DNA of 64,000 nucleotides from Picocystis sp. L7 (lineage: Eukaryota > Chlorophyta > Picocystophyceae > Picocystales > Picocystaceae), in NCBI GenBank assembly GCA_020975725.1, contig QXJR01000017.1:1-64000 (forward strand), read 5' to 3'. Shown here piece after piece: positions 23,292 through 32,608 of the stretch (the stretch's first letter is position 1; each line of letters begins with the position of its first letter). The position numbers were made by a program, and so were the translations under genes. The notes under the pieces were generated by a model. The model did no database searches and was not told the DNA's origin. It was given only the letters and a program-made list of their open reading frames with translations.

Positions 23292-23685
23292 ATTGGGACT
23301 GGAGCGGGTCCCTCCGCTTCTACGGCCCGTGCGACGCTCGCAGTTCATCGCGTTCGTAAGCATGCAGTGTTATCCTTTGCCTTTCCCTCGTGCCCGAGAC
23401 GATAGGTAGATTACGTTTATGCGGGGCGTGGGGTCCTCTCGCTGTTGCATCGCGCAGGACCCCGCACAGCAGTTCCGTTGCCACGGGTCTACCGATGGAG
23501 TGTCCCACGTTCCGGTGGTCTTCAATTCACGGGAGGATCGATGGCCCGGGCCGGGATCCCTCGTCGAGGATCGGGGCCTTCCTGTATGTTCTGGGTGGTG
23601 GAGCGCGTGGACGTTCCCGTGCGGTGTTTGGGTGGGCACGTGCTGCATCGTTGGCTTGTACGGGCGAGGTATCGGACGGATCACC
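23292..23685. other. Convergent intergenic region
   Basis: Between the 3' ends of the P450 gene (plus) and the phosphatase-like gene (minus). No gene, repeat or RNA seen. Confidence 0.4.
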
Positions 23686-24507
23686 TCATCCTCCGAGGAA
23701 GACGTCTCGTTCGGATGCACTCGCAGGCACCGGTTCGCCCATCATCCTCTGCACTTGCAGCATGGATTCCGTGGACACTCCCGCATGCAGGAGGTATCCT
23801 TTGGGTCCTCCATACTCTTTTCGGAGATAGTGCAGGGTGCTTTCCATGACGTGTGGGGGTGCTTGTACGAACCGTTCCACATCGAGTCCCAGTTCGCCCT
23901 TTTCTTCGTAGGTCTTGAATCCTTCCAGGGCCACGGATCTCGCTTCTGGTCCGTTGCTCTTGGCGTAATCGGCGACGATGTCTTCTTCACGCACTTCGCA
24001 GGCGCTCAGCAGGAGCATGGCGAGGAGTCCCGTCCGATCCTTTCCGGCGGCGCAGAAGAAGAGCAGTCCTCGGTTCCTTCGAAGGGCGCTTTCCACGATG
24101 CGGAACGCGTCTCCGAATTCTCCTGGGTGTGCTTCGAGGAGCATTTCGTTGAGCAGCGGGAGTCCACCTCGGTTGATACGGTCTGCGAACAGTTTTTTTT
24201 CCGCGGTTTCGTCCCTCGTGATCCGATGCCACGCCGCACGGATCAATTCCGTGCGATTCATCCGCTTCAGGAGTGCTTTTCCGATGCGTTCTTTGTCTCC
24301 CATGGGTTGGACGTGGACGTGTTGGAACCCTTTCCAGAGGGGATGTTGCTTCTCTGCACCACCTCGTAGATCCATCCCTTCCTTCACGACCGGAGGCACG
24401 TGTGCGTCCCACCTCGGTGCTGCCGAACGCACCAGCCTCGACGGCACCAATCGGTCCGGACAAGCCGTCGACAAATCGCGAAGGTTCGGTGCGAACGTCG
24501 TGTCCAT
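23686..24507 (-). CDS. IphP-type tyrosine/lipid phosphatase
   Basis: The ATG at 24507 opens a 273-residue protein. Its N terminus contains NLRDLSTACPDRLVPSRLVRS (8-28), the family's N.RDLGG...G...+RS signature, with an extra strand where the glycines usually lie. The catalytic P-loop is CAAGKDRTG, at about residues 173-181, preceded by LLFF. The GKDRTG form is typical of the Y_phosphatase3 group, dual-specificity phosphatases active on phosphotyrosine or phosphoinositides. Lysine and aspartate inside the loop support this subgroup over classical PTPs. The gene is divergent from VPS51, sharing a 381-base promoter region that holds a minisatellite. The frame remains open through that repeat, but the repeat-coded extension is unlikely to be translated. 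Confidence 0.85.
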   Translation of the reverse strand: MDTTFAPNLRDLSTACPDRLVPSRLVRSAAPRWDAHVPPVVKEGMDLRGGAEKQHPLWKGFQHVHVQPMGDKERIGKALLKRMNRTELIRAAWHRITRDETAEKKLFADRINRGGLPLLNEMLLEAHPGEFGDAFRIVESALRRNRGLLFFCAAGKDRTGLLAMLLLSACEVREEDIVADYAKSNGPEARSVALEGFKTYEEKGELGLDVERFVQAPPHVMESTLHYLRKEYGGPKGYLLHAGVSTESMLQVQRMMGEPVPASASERDVFLGG

Positions 24508-24638
24508 CGTCCCACCACCACGCACAAGGCCCACCTTCGTGGTCCTCCTGGTCGACCACACGCCAAGACTCCCACCCCAAAAGACAAAAGAAGGGGGGGG
24601 GGGTGTGCAACCGATCCACGCCATCCAGGGGGGAGGGT

Positions 24639-24819
24639 GCAACTGGTCCACCCCAGGGGCAGGTGCGACTGGACCGAGGGGGGTGCAACTGGTCCACCCA
24701 GGGGCAGGTGCGACTGGACCGAGGGGGGTGCAACTGGTCCACCCAGGGGGAGGTGCAACTGGACCGAGGGGGTGCAACTGGTCCACCCAGGGGGAGGTGC
24801 GACTGGACCGAGGGGGGTG
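24639..24819. repeat. 45-base minisatellite, four units
   Basis: About four tandem copies of a 45-base unit. Each unit is made of two related halves of 22-23 bases, one reading GCAACTGGTCCACCCAGG and the other GTGCGACTGGACCGAGG. Copies differ by a few substitutions and G-run lengths. Because 45 is a multiple of three, frames stay open across it on both strands. It occupies the shared promoter of the divergent phosphatase and VPS51 genes. Confidence 0.92.
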
Positions 24820-24888
24820 TGGGAGGAGAAGGGGCGAGCAGGACCCTGTCCCAAACCGACCCACCCGGTGGACGAAGACGGAATTGGG

Positions 24889-27204
24889 ATGGAGCTGGAC
24901 GAAGGACACGATGCGTGGGACGAACAAGCCAAGCGGGTGAAAGAGCTCCTGAAGAACTACTACGGGACAGGGGAAGGAGAGCAAGAGGATGGATCCGACG
25001 AATGCCACGGGGATATGGACACCAGGAACGAAGCACTCGAACCCATCGACACACAAGGATTCGACGCCACAAGCTACGTGGATGAATTGCTGAGGAACGA
25101 AAGGCTTCCGGAACTGTTCCAAAAACACGCCCAGATGGCCACCGAAGTCAAGCAGCTCGACTGCGACATGCAAGCGCTGGTGTACGAAAACTACAACAAA
25201 TTCATCGCCGCGACCGAAACCATACGAACGCTACGAAGGGACGTCGACGGGATGGAAGACACGTGCGACAAACTGAAACTAGCCATGAAAGAAGTGCAAG
25301 AGAGCTCCATGGTACTCGGAGGGTCGGAATCCACCGAAGCGGAAGAATTGGGACACCTACAAGATCTCCAAATCATCCTCAACGACCTCCACTACGTGGA
25401 AAGCCTGCCACGAAGAATCCAAGACATGGTGGATGATGGAGAGCTGGAAGGAGCAGCACGAGAAGCCTCGCAAGTGATCGGTGCGTTGCGAAAGATGGCG
25501 GAGGAACATCCAGGCACCAGAATCGCCCACGCGACCGAAGAAGCAGAGACCTGCGTGGCCAGGTTGAAGGAAACCCTCCTGAGCCGAATGAACACGACCG
25601 AAGAAGACGGTGAAGCCGCGGCAAACATCGTGGAAATGCTCGTCCTGTTGGGGATGGAACCCGCCGAGCTGGAGGAGGAGTACTGCCAACCATTGATGAA
25701 AAACATGCTGGCCGACCTGGAACGGTCCGCAACGAACGCGGATGGAGAGGACAAACCTCGGCTTTTGGAATCGCTGAGCAATGCCTTCTGTGAACAGCTT
25801 GGACATATGATTGGAAAGTACCGGACAGTTTTCGCCCACGTTGGACAGGGGGTTCCTAGGTCGATCTCCGTGGCCATGGATGCGTTCGCGAGGCTGGTGC
25901 GATCTGTACTCTGCAGCCCTCCCCTACTCGGTCCGGAAGAACTCGTGTCTGCACTGGATGCACTGGTGAAGAAGTTTGGATCCCTGCAACACCTTCCCGC
26001 CAAGGTCAGCCTCGAAACCAACGCGCGGCGCATTGCTCGGCTGTGCATTTTCTCCTGCTTGGAAGCGCAGGCATCGGAAGCGCAGGAGCGCCTGCTTCAC
26101 GCACTGGGAGGTGTCGCAGAAAGGTGCAGGAGAATAGAAAGCGGGCGCGAGGGGCCCATTGGCAGGCTGGAAGCAAAGGAAGTGTCCGCATCATCGCAAG
26201 ATGCTGCTTCGGCTTTTCTCAAGGCTTGCACGGAAACGATCGATGCCCTCCGCGCGATACTCAAGTCTGCCGAAGGATACAGGTTGACCGACTCGTGGCG
26301 GGAGGAGCTGATATCGCACGTGGCTGCCATGGAGACCAACCTCCTGGAAGACGTTGCGAGCACCATACTGGACGATTGCGGTTTGGACACGAGCAAGATG
26401 CCGACCCCAAGGCGGAAGAGCAAGGACGGAAGGGGCACGGCCGACCGCGAGAGGGCCCCGTCTTCCGACGTTCGGGACGGCACAGTCGCGCCGCTCTACC
26501 TCCTCGTTTCTGCCCAGGTCATGCAGGAAATCTTGGCGGAGGGTCTGTCCCAGATTACCGGGGCGTTGAATTCGGTGGAGGTGGGCGTGGACGTGCAGAG
26601 CAAGCGGGTATCGCAGACCTTGCGACGGGCCTCCGACGATCTCGTCCAAGCGCACAGGGCCAGGCACACGAAGGTCCTGTCGGACATCCTGACCTCCAGC
26701 ACACTGGACGTGGATTGGTCGAGCTTTGGAGCGCCTGGATCCGTGCGCCAGCCCATGTACACGGCAGAGGAGGCGATCACGAATGCGTACAACGAAACCG
26801 CGGGAGTGCTTGGGGGCGAGGATCTGAAAAGTCCCACCCAGACCTTGGACGGCGTGTCTGCCTTGGAGAGAGACGTCGCGCGCATGTTTGACAGCCGGTT
26901 GCATTCCCCGGAGCGGCAGGGTTCGGACAGCATGTCCGTGGTGCTTCAGGTGGTGAAGGAATCCTTCCTGCACTGGGAGAACTGTTGGGGTCAGGTGGAG
27001 TTGGATCGTAACGGGTACCGCCAGCTTCAAGTGGACTGTGCGTATTTGAAGGTTTACATGAACCGTTTCGTGGACAGCACTGTATCGGGTCAGCTATTGG
27101 ATCGCGTGTTGGCATCCGCCAAGCGATCCTGCACGGATCCCGACCCTTTGGAGGCGAGCGTCGTGGAGGAAATCCTGTCCAACTCCCGTTCCGTCGCCGG
27201 GTAG
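24889..27204 (+). CDS. VPS51: VPS51, GARP/EARP tethering complex subunit
   Basis: The product is 771 residues from the ATG at 24889, close to the family's usual 750-800. The N terminus has the family hallmarks: an acidic start, AKRVKELLKNYYG (13-25), then FDATSYVDELL near residue 57 and QLDCDMQALVYENYNKFIAA near residue 88, which matches the conserved LDsdMQ.LVYENYnKFI.AT signature. Coiled-coil-prone helices follow (about 95-250), with a long helical-rod body after that. VPS51 joins VPS52-54 to tether endosome-derived vesicles at the trans-Golgi network. The open frame runs further upstream through the minisatellite, but homology begins only at the chosen ATG. Confidence 0.93.
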   Translation: MELDEGHDAWDEQAKRVKELLKNYYGTGEGEQEDGSDECHGDMDTRNEALEPIDTQGFDATSYVDELLRNERLPELFQKHAQMATEVKQLDCDMQALVYENYNKFIAATETIRTLRRDVDGMEDTCDKLKLAMKEVQESSMVLGGSESTEAEELGHLQDLQIILNDLHYVESLPRRIQDMVDDGELEGAAREASQVIGALRKMAEEHPGTRIAHATEEAETCVARLKETLLSRMNTTEEDGEAAANIVEMLVLLGMEPAELEEEYCQPLMKNMLADLERSATNADGEDKPRLLESLSNAFCEQLGHMIGKYRTVFAHVGQGVPRSISVAMDAFARLVRSVLCSPPLLGPEELVSALDALVKKFGSLQHLPAKVSLETNARRIARLCIFSCLEAQASEAQERLLHALGGVAERCRRIESGREGPIGRLEAKEVSASSQDAASAFLKACTETIDALRAILKSAEGYRLTDSWREELISHVAAMETNLLEDVASTILDDCGLDTSKMPTPRRKSKDGRGTADRERAPSSDVRDGTVAPLYLLVSAQVMQEILAEGLSQITGALNSVEVGVDVQSKRVSQTLRRASDDLVQAHRARHTKVLSDILTSSTLDVDWSSFGAPGSVRQPMYTAEEAITNAYNETAGVLGGEDLKSPTQTLDGVSALERDVARMFDSRLHSPERQGSDSMSVVLQVVKESFLHWENCWGQVELDRNGYRQLQVDCAYLKVYMNRFVDSTVSGQLLDRVLASAKRSCTDPDPLEASVVEEILSNSRSVAG

Positions 27205-28194
27205 GTTCATCGGTCCATCCGCTCGCGTGGTTGGCGTGCACCGCGACTTGTCCTGGTTCCGATCGTGGAAACGGATCGGCCGTGTTCGTGCGTGCGTGGA
27301 TCTCTTGCCCATCCGCGTTTCGTTTCTTCGCTTTTCCCAGCCGTCCAATAAATCCAGGTTTCCCACGGGTCGCGCTTTTCCTTGCTTCTCTCGTTCGATG
27401 GTTCCTTCGCGTTCCCACGGACGGGCGGCTTGTGTGTGCGAGTCAGACGCAGGTTTTCTAGGCCTGGAGTTGCTTTTCGTCACGTGTGGACGTGGTCTCA
27501 GTGCCCAGTGCGTTTCATCATCCTCGTCCGCCCTTCCTCTCTTCTCATCCCATCAAGACGGAGGTCCGTCCGATCCCCATCCTACGCGTGGTGCGAATCC
27601 GTTCCTTCGATGCCACGTGCGACACGTGGGGAAGAGGCGCCATCGACGAGGGAAAGGGAAATTCGATTGGGTCACCCCAGGAGGATCGGTCCCTTTCTAC
27701 CCTCCCCCCTTTGGAGAGGAAGGTAAGACCCTGGGACACCCCCCACCCCCCAGGATGGACCGGTCCACCCGACGGCATGCGACACCCGAGGGGGAGGGAC
27801 GGTCCTCTGCACGTCGCGAACGGGTTGGCCCCCGGTTTCCCCTTCTCGGACGGGGGACGGGGAGGGTCGATGCGGGACGTGCCGTGGAGGATCCCTTCCG
27901 GGGTGGTGGTGGTGGGGGGGATCCACCTCCTTCACGGTCTTCCTTCTCGTGCCTGGTTCCCCCCCCTTCGACGCTCCCTTTGGACCCGGAGATGAACCGA
28001 GGGTACCCTCCGGATCACCGTCCCTTCTTCGTGTCCTTCTCCCAAGGGCACGAAAAGGGGGGGAGGGATTCGGTCTAAACCCATCCGTCCGGCCTTTGGA
28101 GAACCAGGACCAGGGATCCGAACCCGACAGGGACCATGAAAAGCACGTCTGGTGGGTTCCTCGGTCGCGCACCTGTGCCCACACCCACCTCGTC
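27205..28194. other. Intergenic, low-complexity G/C tracts
   Basis: About 1 kb between two plus-strand genes. Several G- and C-runs occur (27700-27760 and 27895-27970), and GGATCC-like motifs are frequent. Overlapping open frames on both strands show no domain. Confidence 0.45.
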
Positions 28195-29076
28195 ATGGCG
28201 CACGGCGGACCTGGACCAGGAGGACCGCCAGACGGATACAAACGCATGAGAACGGACTACGGAACACGTGCACCACCACCTGCACCGGTGCCAGGACCAG
28301 GAGGGGGACCTGGTCCCTACGGTGCGCCACCCCCGTGGCCCATGGCGGCTCCATACGGTGCGCCACCCGCAGCACCCGCACCCGCCATGATGCAGGCGTT
28401 CCCGGCACTGCGCGTGAGAGGACTTCCCTTCCACGCGGACGACGTGGACGTGGCCGAGTTCTTCCGCGGCGTAGAGGTCGTGGACGTGGTCCTCCTGCGT
28501 CGTAACGGTAGGTTCTCGGGGGAAGCCATCGTGCTCTTCGCCAACGCCATGGCCGTGGAATACGCCATGCAAAGACAAGGGGCAACCATGGGAAGGAGAT
28601 ACATCGAACTCTTTCGGGCCAAAAAGATCGATTACTACCGGGCCGTGGCCGCAGAATTCGATGCGGGCGTAGGCGGGGGGAACCGGGATGGACCCTCCTA
28701 CGGCGGTGGGCACGTGGAAGGAAGAGATGCACCCAGGAAAAGACACCTGGAAGATGCAGATCGCCACGAACTCGAACACACCGGGTTCCTCAAGATGAGA
28801 GGGCTACCCTACAGCGCCACGCCCACCGACGTGGTGGATTTCTTCGATCGTCCGGAGATGCACGGACAAGGTGTAGAGAGGCTGCAGGTAGACAAAGTGT
28901 CCCTGCTCACGTTCGCCGAAGGAAAGCCCAAGGGGGTGGCCATCGTGGAATTCCCGTCACCGGAGCACTCCAAAGCGGCCATGATGTTGGACAAGGAAAA
29001 AATGGGCTCTAGATACGTGGAGCTCTTCGTGGCCACTGCCGAAGAGGGAGCGCGTGCACTGGCCATGCGTAGTTGA
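28195..29076 (+). CDS. hnRNP H/F-like RNA-binding protein, two RRMs
   Basis: The product is 293 residues from the ATG at 28195. Residues 1-65 are Gly/Pro/Ala-rich and disordered. The first RRM begins LRVRGLPFHADDVDVAEFF (about 70) and the second LKMRGLPYSATPTDVVDFF (about 200). The (V/M)RGLP(F/Y) start is characteristic of quasi-RRMs of the hnRNP H/F, GRSF1 and ESRP group, which bind G-tracts and control splicing and polyadenylation. Both RRMs end with a (R)RYIELF or SRYVELF strand. A charged linker (about 150-195) separates them. The gene ends about 320 bases from the convergent bZIP gene. Confidence 0.92.
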   Translation: MAHGGPGPGGPPDGYKRMRTDYGTRAPPPAPVPGPGGGPGPYGAPPPWPMAAPYGAPPAAPAPAMMQAFPALRVRGLPFHADDVDVAEFFRGVEVVDVVLLRRNGRFSGEAIVLFANAMAVEYAMQRQGATMGRRYIELFRAKKIDYYRAVAAEFDAGVGGGNRDGPSYGGGHVEGRDAPRKRHLEDADRHELEHTGFLKMRGLPYSATPTDVVDFFDRPEMHGQGVERLQVDKVSLLTFAEGKPKGVAIVEFPSPEHSKAAMMLDKEKMGSRYVELFVATAEEGARALAMRS

Positions 29077-29395
29077 TGCTGGCTCGCAAATGGATCACTC
29101 GCACGAGCTAGTGCTCGAGGATGCCAGTCGCACCGTTTTTGTACAGACGCGCGGGACGGAACATGGAAGAGTGTGAAGGAGCTGGTGGAACACGGGAATA
29201 AAAGAAAAAAACACTTTGCATTGCAATCCGTCTGTTATTATCTGAACACAACATGAGAGATGGTGGTCCTGGTTTCGTCCTGGACTTGCCATCAAGAGAA
29301 ACAGGAGTGACAGAAAAAAAAAATCCCTACTGCGACCCCACCCCAAACTTATCTACATGCGGAACGTGCGTCCCTTGTCCCAACGCGCACAACGT
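29077..29395. other. Convergent 3' region with poly(A)-like signal
   Basis: Between the stops of the hnRNP-like and bZIP genes. AATAAAAG at about 29197-29204, followed by an A-run, is a plausible polyadenylation signal for the plus-strand gene. Nothing else was recognised. Confidence 0.4.
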
Positions 29396-30079
29396 CTACA
29401 CGTCCGCAGGAATGCCGTGGCTCTCCAGCTTGTGAGAGAGGGCTTGGTTCCTGTGCTCTAGCTTGTTGATGCGCGCCTCCATCTGAGAGACCTTCTCCTC
29501 CAGATCCTTGGCCTTCTTCTCCAGGTTGGAAACGTAGTACTTCTTGCGCTCCCTGGCTTGCTGGGCACTGACGCGGTTCCTGAGCAACCTCTTGGCGCGC
29601 TTCACGTCCTTCTCTTCACCCTTGCTTCCCGCGGAAGGAGCCGTGGTGCCCTTGCTATCCTTGTTTGCGCTGTTCCCATCCGTGGACCCAGCCGTGGTGG
29701 TGGCCGGCTTCTCCGTCTCCCTCTTCTTGGTTGCACCGTTCGCGAGCTGCTCGCTAGCCTTGCGCTTGGCCTGCCTAAGTGCACGCTGAGACTTGTGATT
29801 CAACGCCATCTGGGCCGAGTAATCCGGCACGTCCACGTACGCCTGTGCGTCCATGGTGGGTACCAGAGGCACGTTTTCTTCGTAGCCGGGCTTGGTCTCC
29901 ACGGCGTTGAGGTTTCCCGGCACCAGGAACTCGTCGTTTTCGGGAAAGACGAAGGGTGAGAGGAGCTGTTCTTCTTCGTCCTCCACGCCGAAACCTGCTT
30001 CCGCCATCCAGTCCGTTTGGAGCGGATCGAAGTCGAATTCGTCCAGCTGCGGCACGACACCGTCTCCGGGCATGGCCAT
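29396..30079 (-). CDS. HY5-like bZIP transcription factor
   Basis: The product is 227 residues from the ATG at 30079 (a second ATG two codons on). The frame continues upstream to 30238 but looks untranslated. An acidic N-terminal half with aromatic residues (about 10-90) could activate transcription. A Ser/Thr/Gly linker follows. The basic region [20 protein letters not shown] (about 159-178) is nearly the plant HY5/HYH sequence. The zipper with heptad Leu/Met/Ile positions runs to about residue 220. HY5 binds ACGT (G-box) elements and drives light-dependent gene expression in plants. I see no clear COP1-binding VP motif of the Arabidopsis type, so regulation by COP1 is open. Confidence 0.92.
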   Translation of the reverse strand: MAMPGDGVVPQLDEFDFDPLQTDWMAEAGFGVEDEEEQLLSPFVFPENDEFLVPGNLNAVETKPGYEENVPLVPTMDAQAYVDVPDYSAQMALNHKSQRALRQAKRKASEQLANGATKKRETEKPATTTAGSTDGNSANKDSKGTTAPSAGSKGEEKDVKRAKRLLRNRVSAQQARERKKYYVSNLEKKAKDLEEKVSQMEARINKLEHRNQALSHKLESHGIPADV

Positions 30080-31476
30080 GGCTTTTGCTTGTGCTTTCGT
30101 TCGGTCGAGAAGCGACGTCGGTCGCGTTGGTTCGCGGCGAGAGGTTTCGCGTGCGCGTTCCAGCCGCCTTCGACACAGTTTGTGGCTCACAGTCCACTCG
30201 GTCGACAACCCTTCCAAAACGTGTGCACCAGAGAGCACCGCGAACGAGACGTCTGAGATCCATTTCCGAAGCTTAGGAGCTGATATGCAACGGAAGGGGG
30301 ATGTGAGACGATCCGGAGGGGAGGGCTTCGGGCCGTACCGGGGCTTCCGACGGCTTCCTCTGCGTGTATAGGTACGGGTAAGGCATGTCCCGGATCCGTA
30401 GCGGCGATTCGGGCGATCTGCGGACGAAACACGCAGAGGAGCCCCGGTTCCGTCTCGTGAGGAAAGGGGGGCATTGTCGATCGGTCCGTTCCTCGACCGA
30501 TCGAACCCGGGAGTGGGGGTGGGCGCGCGAGGACCCCTTCCAATGCCCCCCTTTGGGAGGGCATCTAGAAGGAACCCCTCCCCCGGTTCGTACGGATGTC
30601 CCTTTCGTTCCTATCCCTCGTTCCGGTTTCGATCCCCTCCTCACCCCGACCACCCCTCCTTTTTTTGGACCGAGGGGAGGTCGAGGACTTCGGGGCCAGG
30701 TGGGTCGCCCCACCTCACGTCATCCTTCAAGTGAGGACGACGTGGCGCTCCGAAACGGGAAGCGAGACACGTCTCGAGACGTCCAGGAAGGCCACCGGAA
30801 AAGGAACGGGACGGGATGTAGCCGAACCAGGGACACCTCTTCCGGAAGACGATCGACGTGTCGATCGCTCGAAACGAGCGTATATTCGCACGATCGGAAC
30901 GGATACGGCCTCCGAAACGAAACGCGTGGTGGTCGTACCACAAGGGTTCGATCACGTGGATTCCAGGACCGAACACACCTTCGACACGTCCGATCCCGAG
31001 GGGATAGGTCCGTCCGATCGTCGACGAAGTCGATCGGGTTCGATGGGACCGGCGTGCGTTTCGTCCACGACGGAACGTCGCGTCGCTGCGTCCGAGATCC
31101 CGTCCGTGGAAGAAGGTCGTGCACCGTCCTTTCATGTCGAGAGGGATCCCGCCATGAGCCACTTCGTGGTTCCGAAATCCGTCTGGATTCCACGACCGGT
31201 CTCGGATCGCGATGGGATCCGTCTCCGCGCGTGTTTGGCCTGGATTTCTTCGTACGCCCAGGTCCATCCGCACCACGTCTTCGCGGTCGTTTTCCGACCG
31301 GCGATCTCCGTTCTCCTCGAGGTGGGTGCGTTCCTCGATCCCATCCCGTTGGACGGATCTCGAACGAACGGATGGGATGGGAGGGGTGGCGCGAACGCAT
31401 CCGCGTAGGGTGATGTCCATGGCGTGTTGGTTCGACGTGGTGAACCCGTACGTCGCGTGGGGACCCTCCCCCCTCC
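30080..31476. other. Intergenic, TCGA-rich, no supported gene
   Basis: Upstream of the bZIP gene. Long frames overlap on both strands (plus 30385-31413, minus 30641-31585), but their products are Arg/Ser-rich, without domains, and result from a run of CGA, TCG and GATC-rich sequence. It ends at the foldback element. Confidence 0.45.
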
Positions 31477-31691
31477 GGTTGTGGCTTAATTTTGACCCCC
31501 CCCGGTGCTGAATTTCGACCCCCCCCCCTTTTCGTAAACTTTGTCGATGTTTATCGAGGGACGGCCCCCCCACGAACCGTGGCAAAGGGACCCCCCTCTG
31601 GATCCACCGGAGATCGTAGGATCAAACCCATGGGAACGCGACGGGGCCCGACCCAAGCGGAAAACCATGGAGCGATCGAACAAGACCGAAC
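31477..31691 (+). repeat. Left terminal inverted repeat
   Basis: A 215-base arm matching the reverse complement of 32149-32364. It carries two C-runs and an internal GATCGTAGGATC near-palindrome. It ends at CAAGACCGAAC, after which the two arms diverge abruptly. Confidence 0.93.
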
Positions 31692-32148
31692 CACGAGCAA
31701 GCGACGTGCCAAGTCTACAAGCCGACTCATTCGATGAAACAGGTGCCAACGGAGGCCACGGAAATGGCGTTGTCTCGAGCATAATCATGGACGTGTAGGA
31801 AATCGACGAAGAAGGGGATAGGAAGATTGGTGGTCATATGGCGTCCGAGAGGGTCGAGAAGAGCATTGTCCTCGGACCCCACGTTGTCGTCCATCCCCTC
31901 CACTCCACCCTCGAGGGCCACGTGGGAGACAACCTGACCATATGTAAGACGATGTCTTCGCAAATGTAGGTATCTTCCCTACTTTTCACCGTTCCATCCT
32001 CTTTACCTCAATTCCTCAATCCGTCTCCGTTCCTTCCTAATTCTTCTCCGATGCACGTGTCGTGATTCGAAAGGGTGCATCTCATACGTCCGTTCCGACC
32101 CACCACACGTGATCCGGTGTTGGCCTCGGTCGATCTTCTTACAAACTA

Positions 32149-32364
32149 GTTCGGTCTTGTTCGATCGCTCCATGGTTTTCCGCTTGGGTCGGGCCCCGTC
32201 GCGTTCCCATGGGTTGGATCCTACGATCTCCGGTGGATCCAGAGGGGGGTCCCTTTGCCACGGTTCGTGGGGGGGCCGTCCCTCGATAAACATCGACAAA
32301 GTTTACGAAAAGGGGGGGGGGGTCGAAATTCAGCACCGGGGGGGGTCAAAATTAAGCCACAACC
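32149..32364 (-). repeat. Right terminal inverted repeat
   Basis: A 216-base arm, the reverse complement of the left arm with one base substitution in the stretch before CCATGGGAACGC and different homopolymer lengths. It ends GCCACAACC. Confidence 0.93.
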
Positions 32365-32608
32365 CTCCCCCCTCCCCCTCCCCTCGCCCTGGAGAGAAGA
32401 AACTCCCACCCGTCCCGGAGAGAAGAAACTCCTGCCTGCTTGGATCCGTTCCCGGGACGAGGTGGGGGAGAGGGAGGGAGAGAGCCCGAGTGGGTGTGGG
32501 ACGAGAGACGCACGTCCACGCACGTGCGATCCCATCGTCTTGGGTCCGTTCCTTCGAGGTGCGAGCGGACGGGATCGGAAGGAAGGTGGCGATGCGTGAT
32601 CCGTTCCC
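32365..32608. promoter_or_regulatory. 5' flank of AP endonuclease gene
   Basis: It contains a short direct repeat, GGAGAGAAGAAACTCC twice within about 40 bases (near 32390-32432), directly beside the foldback element. It is the probable promoter of the following gene. Confidence 0.4.

Larger units (their letters stand above)
31477..32364. mobile_element. Foldback (MULE/MITE-like) DNA element
   Basis: An 888-base element bounded by long terminal inverted repeats, 31477-31691 and 32149-32364. Both ends begin GGTTGTGGCTTAATTTTGAC. The arms are almost identical: I see one substitution plus different C-run lengths, so the insertion or last copying is recent. The 457-base centre is AT-richer and has no coding capacity, so the element is non-autonomous. 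An 11-base CTCCCCCCTCC flanks both sides and would fit a target-site duplication of the 9-11 bases typical of Mutator-like elements, although the flank is low complexity. No transposase is present in the window. Family assignment to MULEs is inference from arm length and duplication size. Confidence 0.85.

Noticed and set aside
24400-24888. Upstream extension of the VPS51 frame through the minisatellite
   Set aside because: The repeat stays open only because its unit is 45 bases. Family homology starts at the ATG at 24889.
30385-31585. Opposed long frames of 342 and 314 codons
   Set aside because: Both are Arg/Ser-rich, and neither has a recognisable motif. TCGA/GATC-rich sequence explains the lack of stops.
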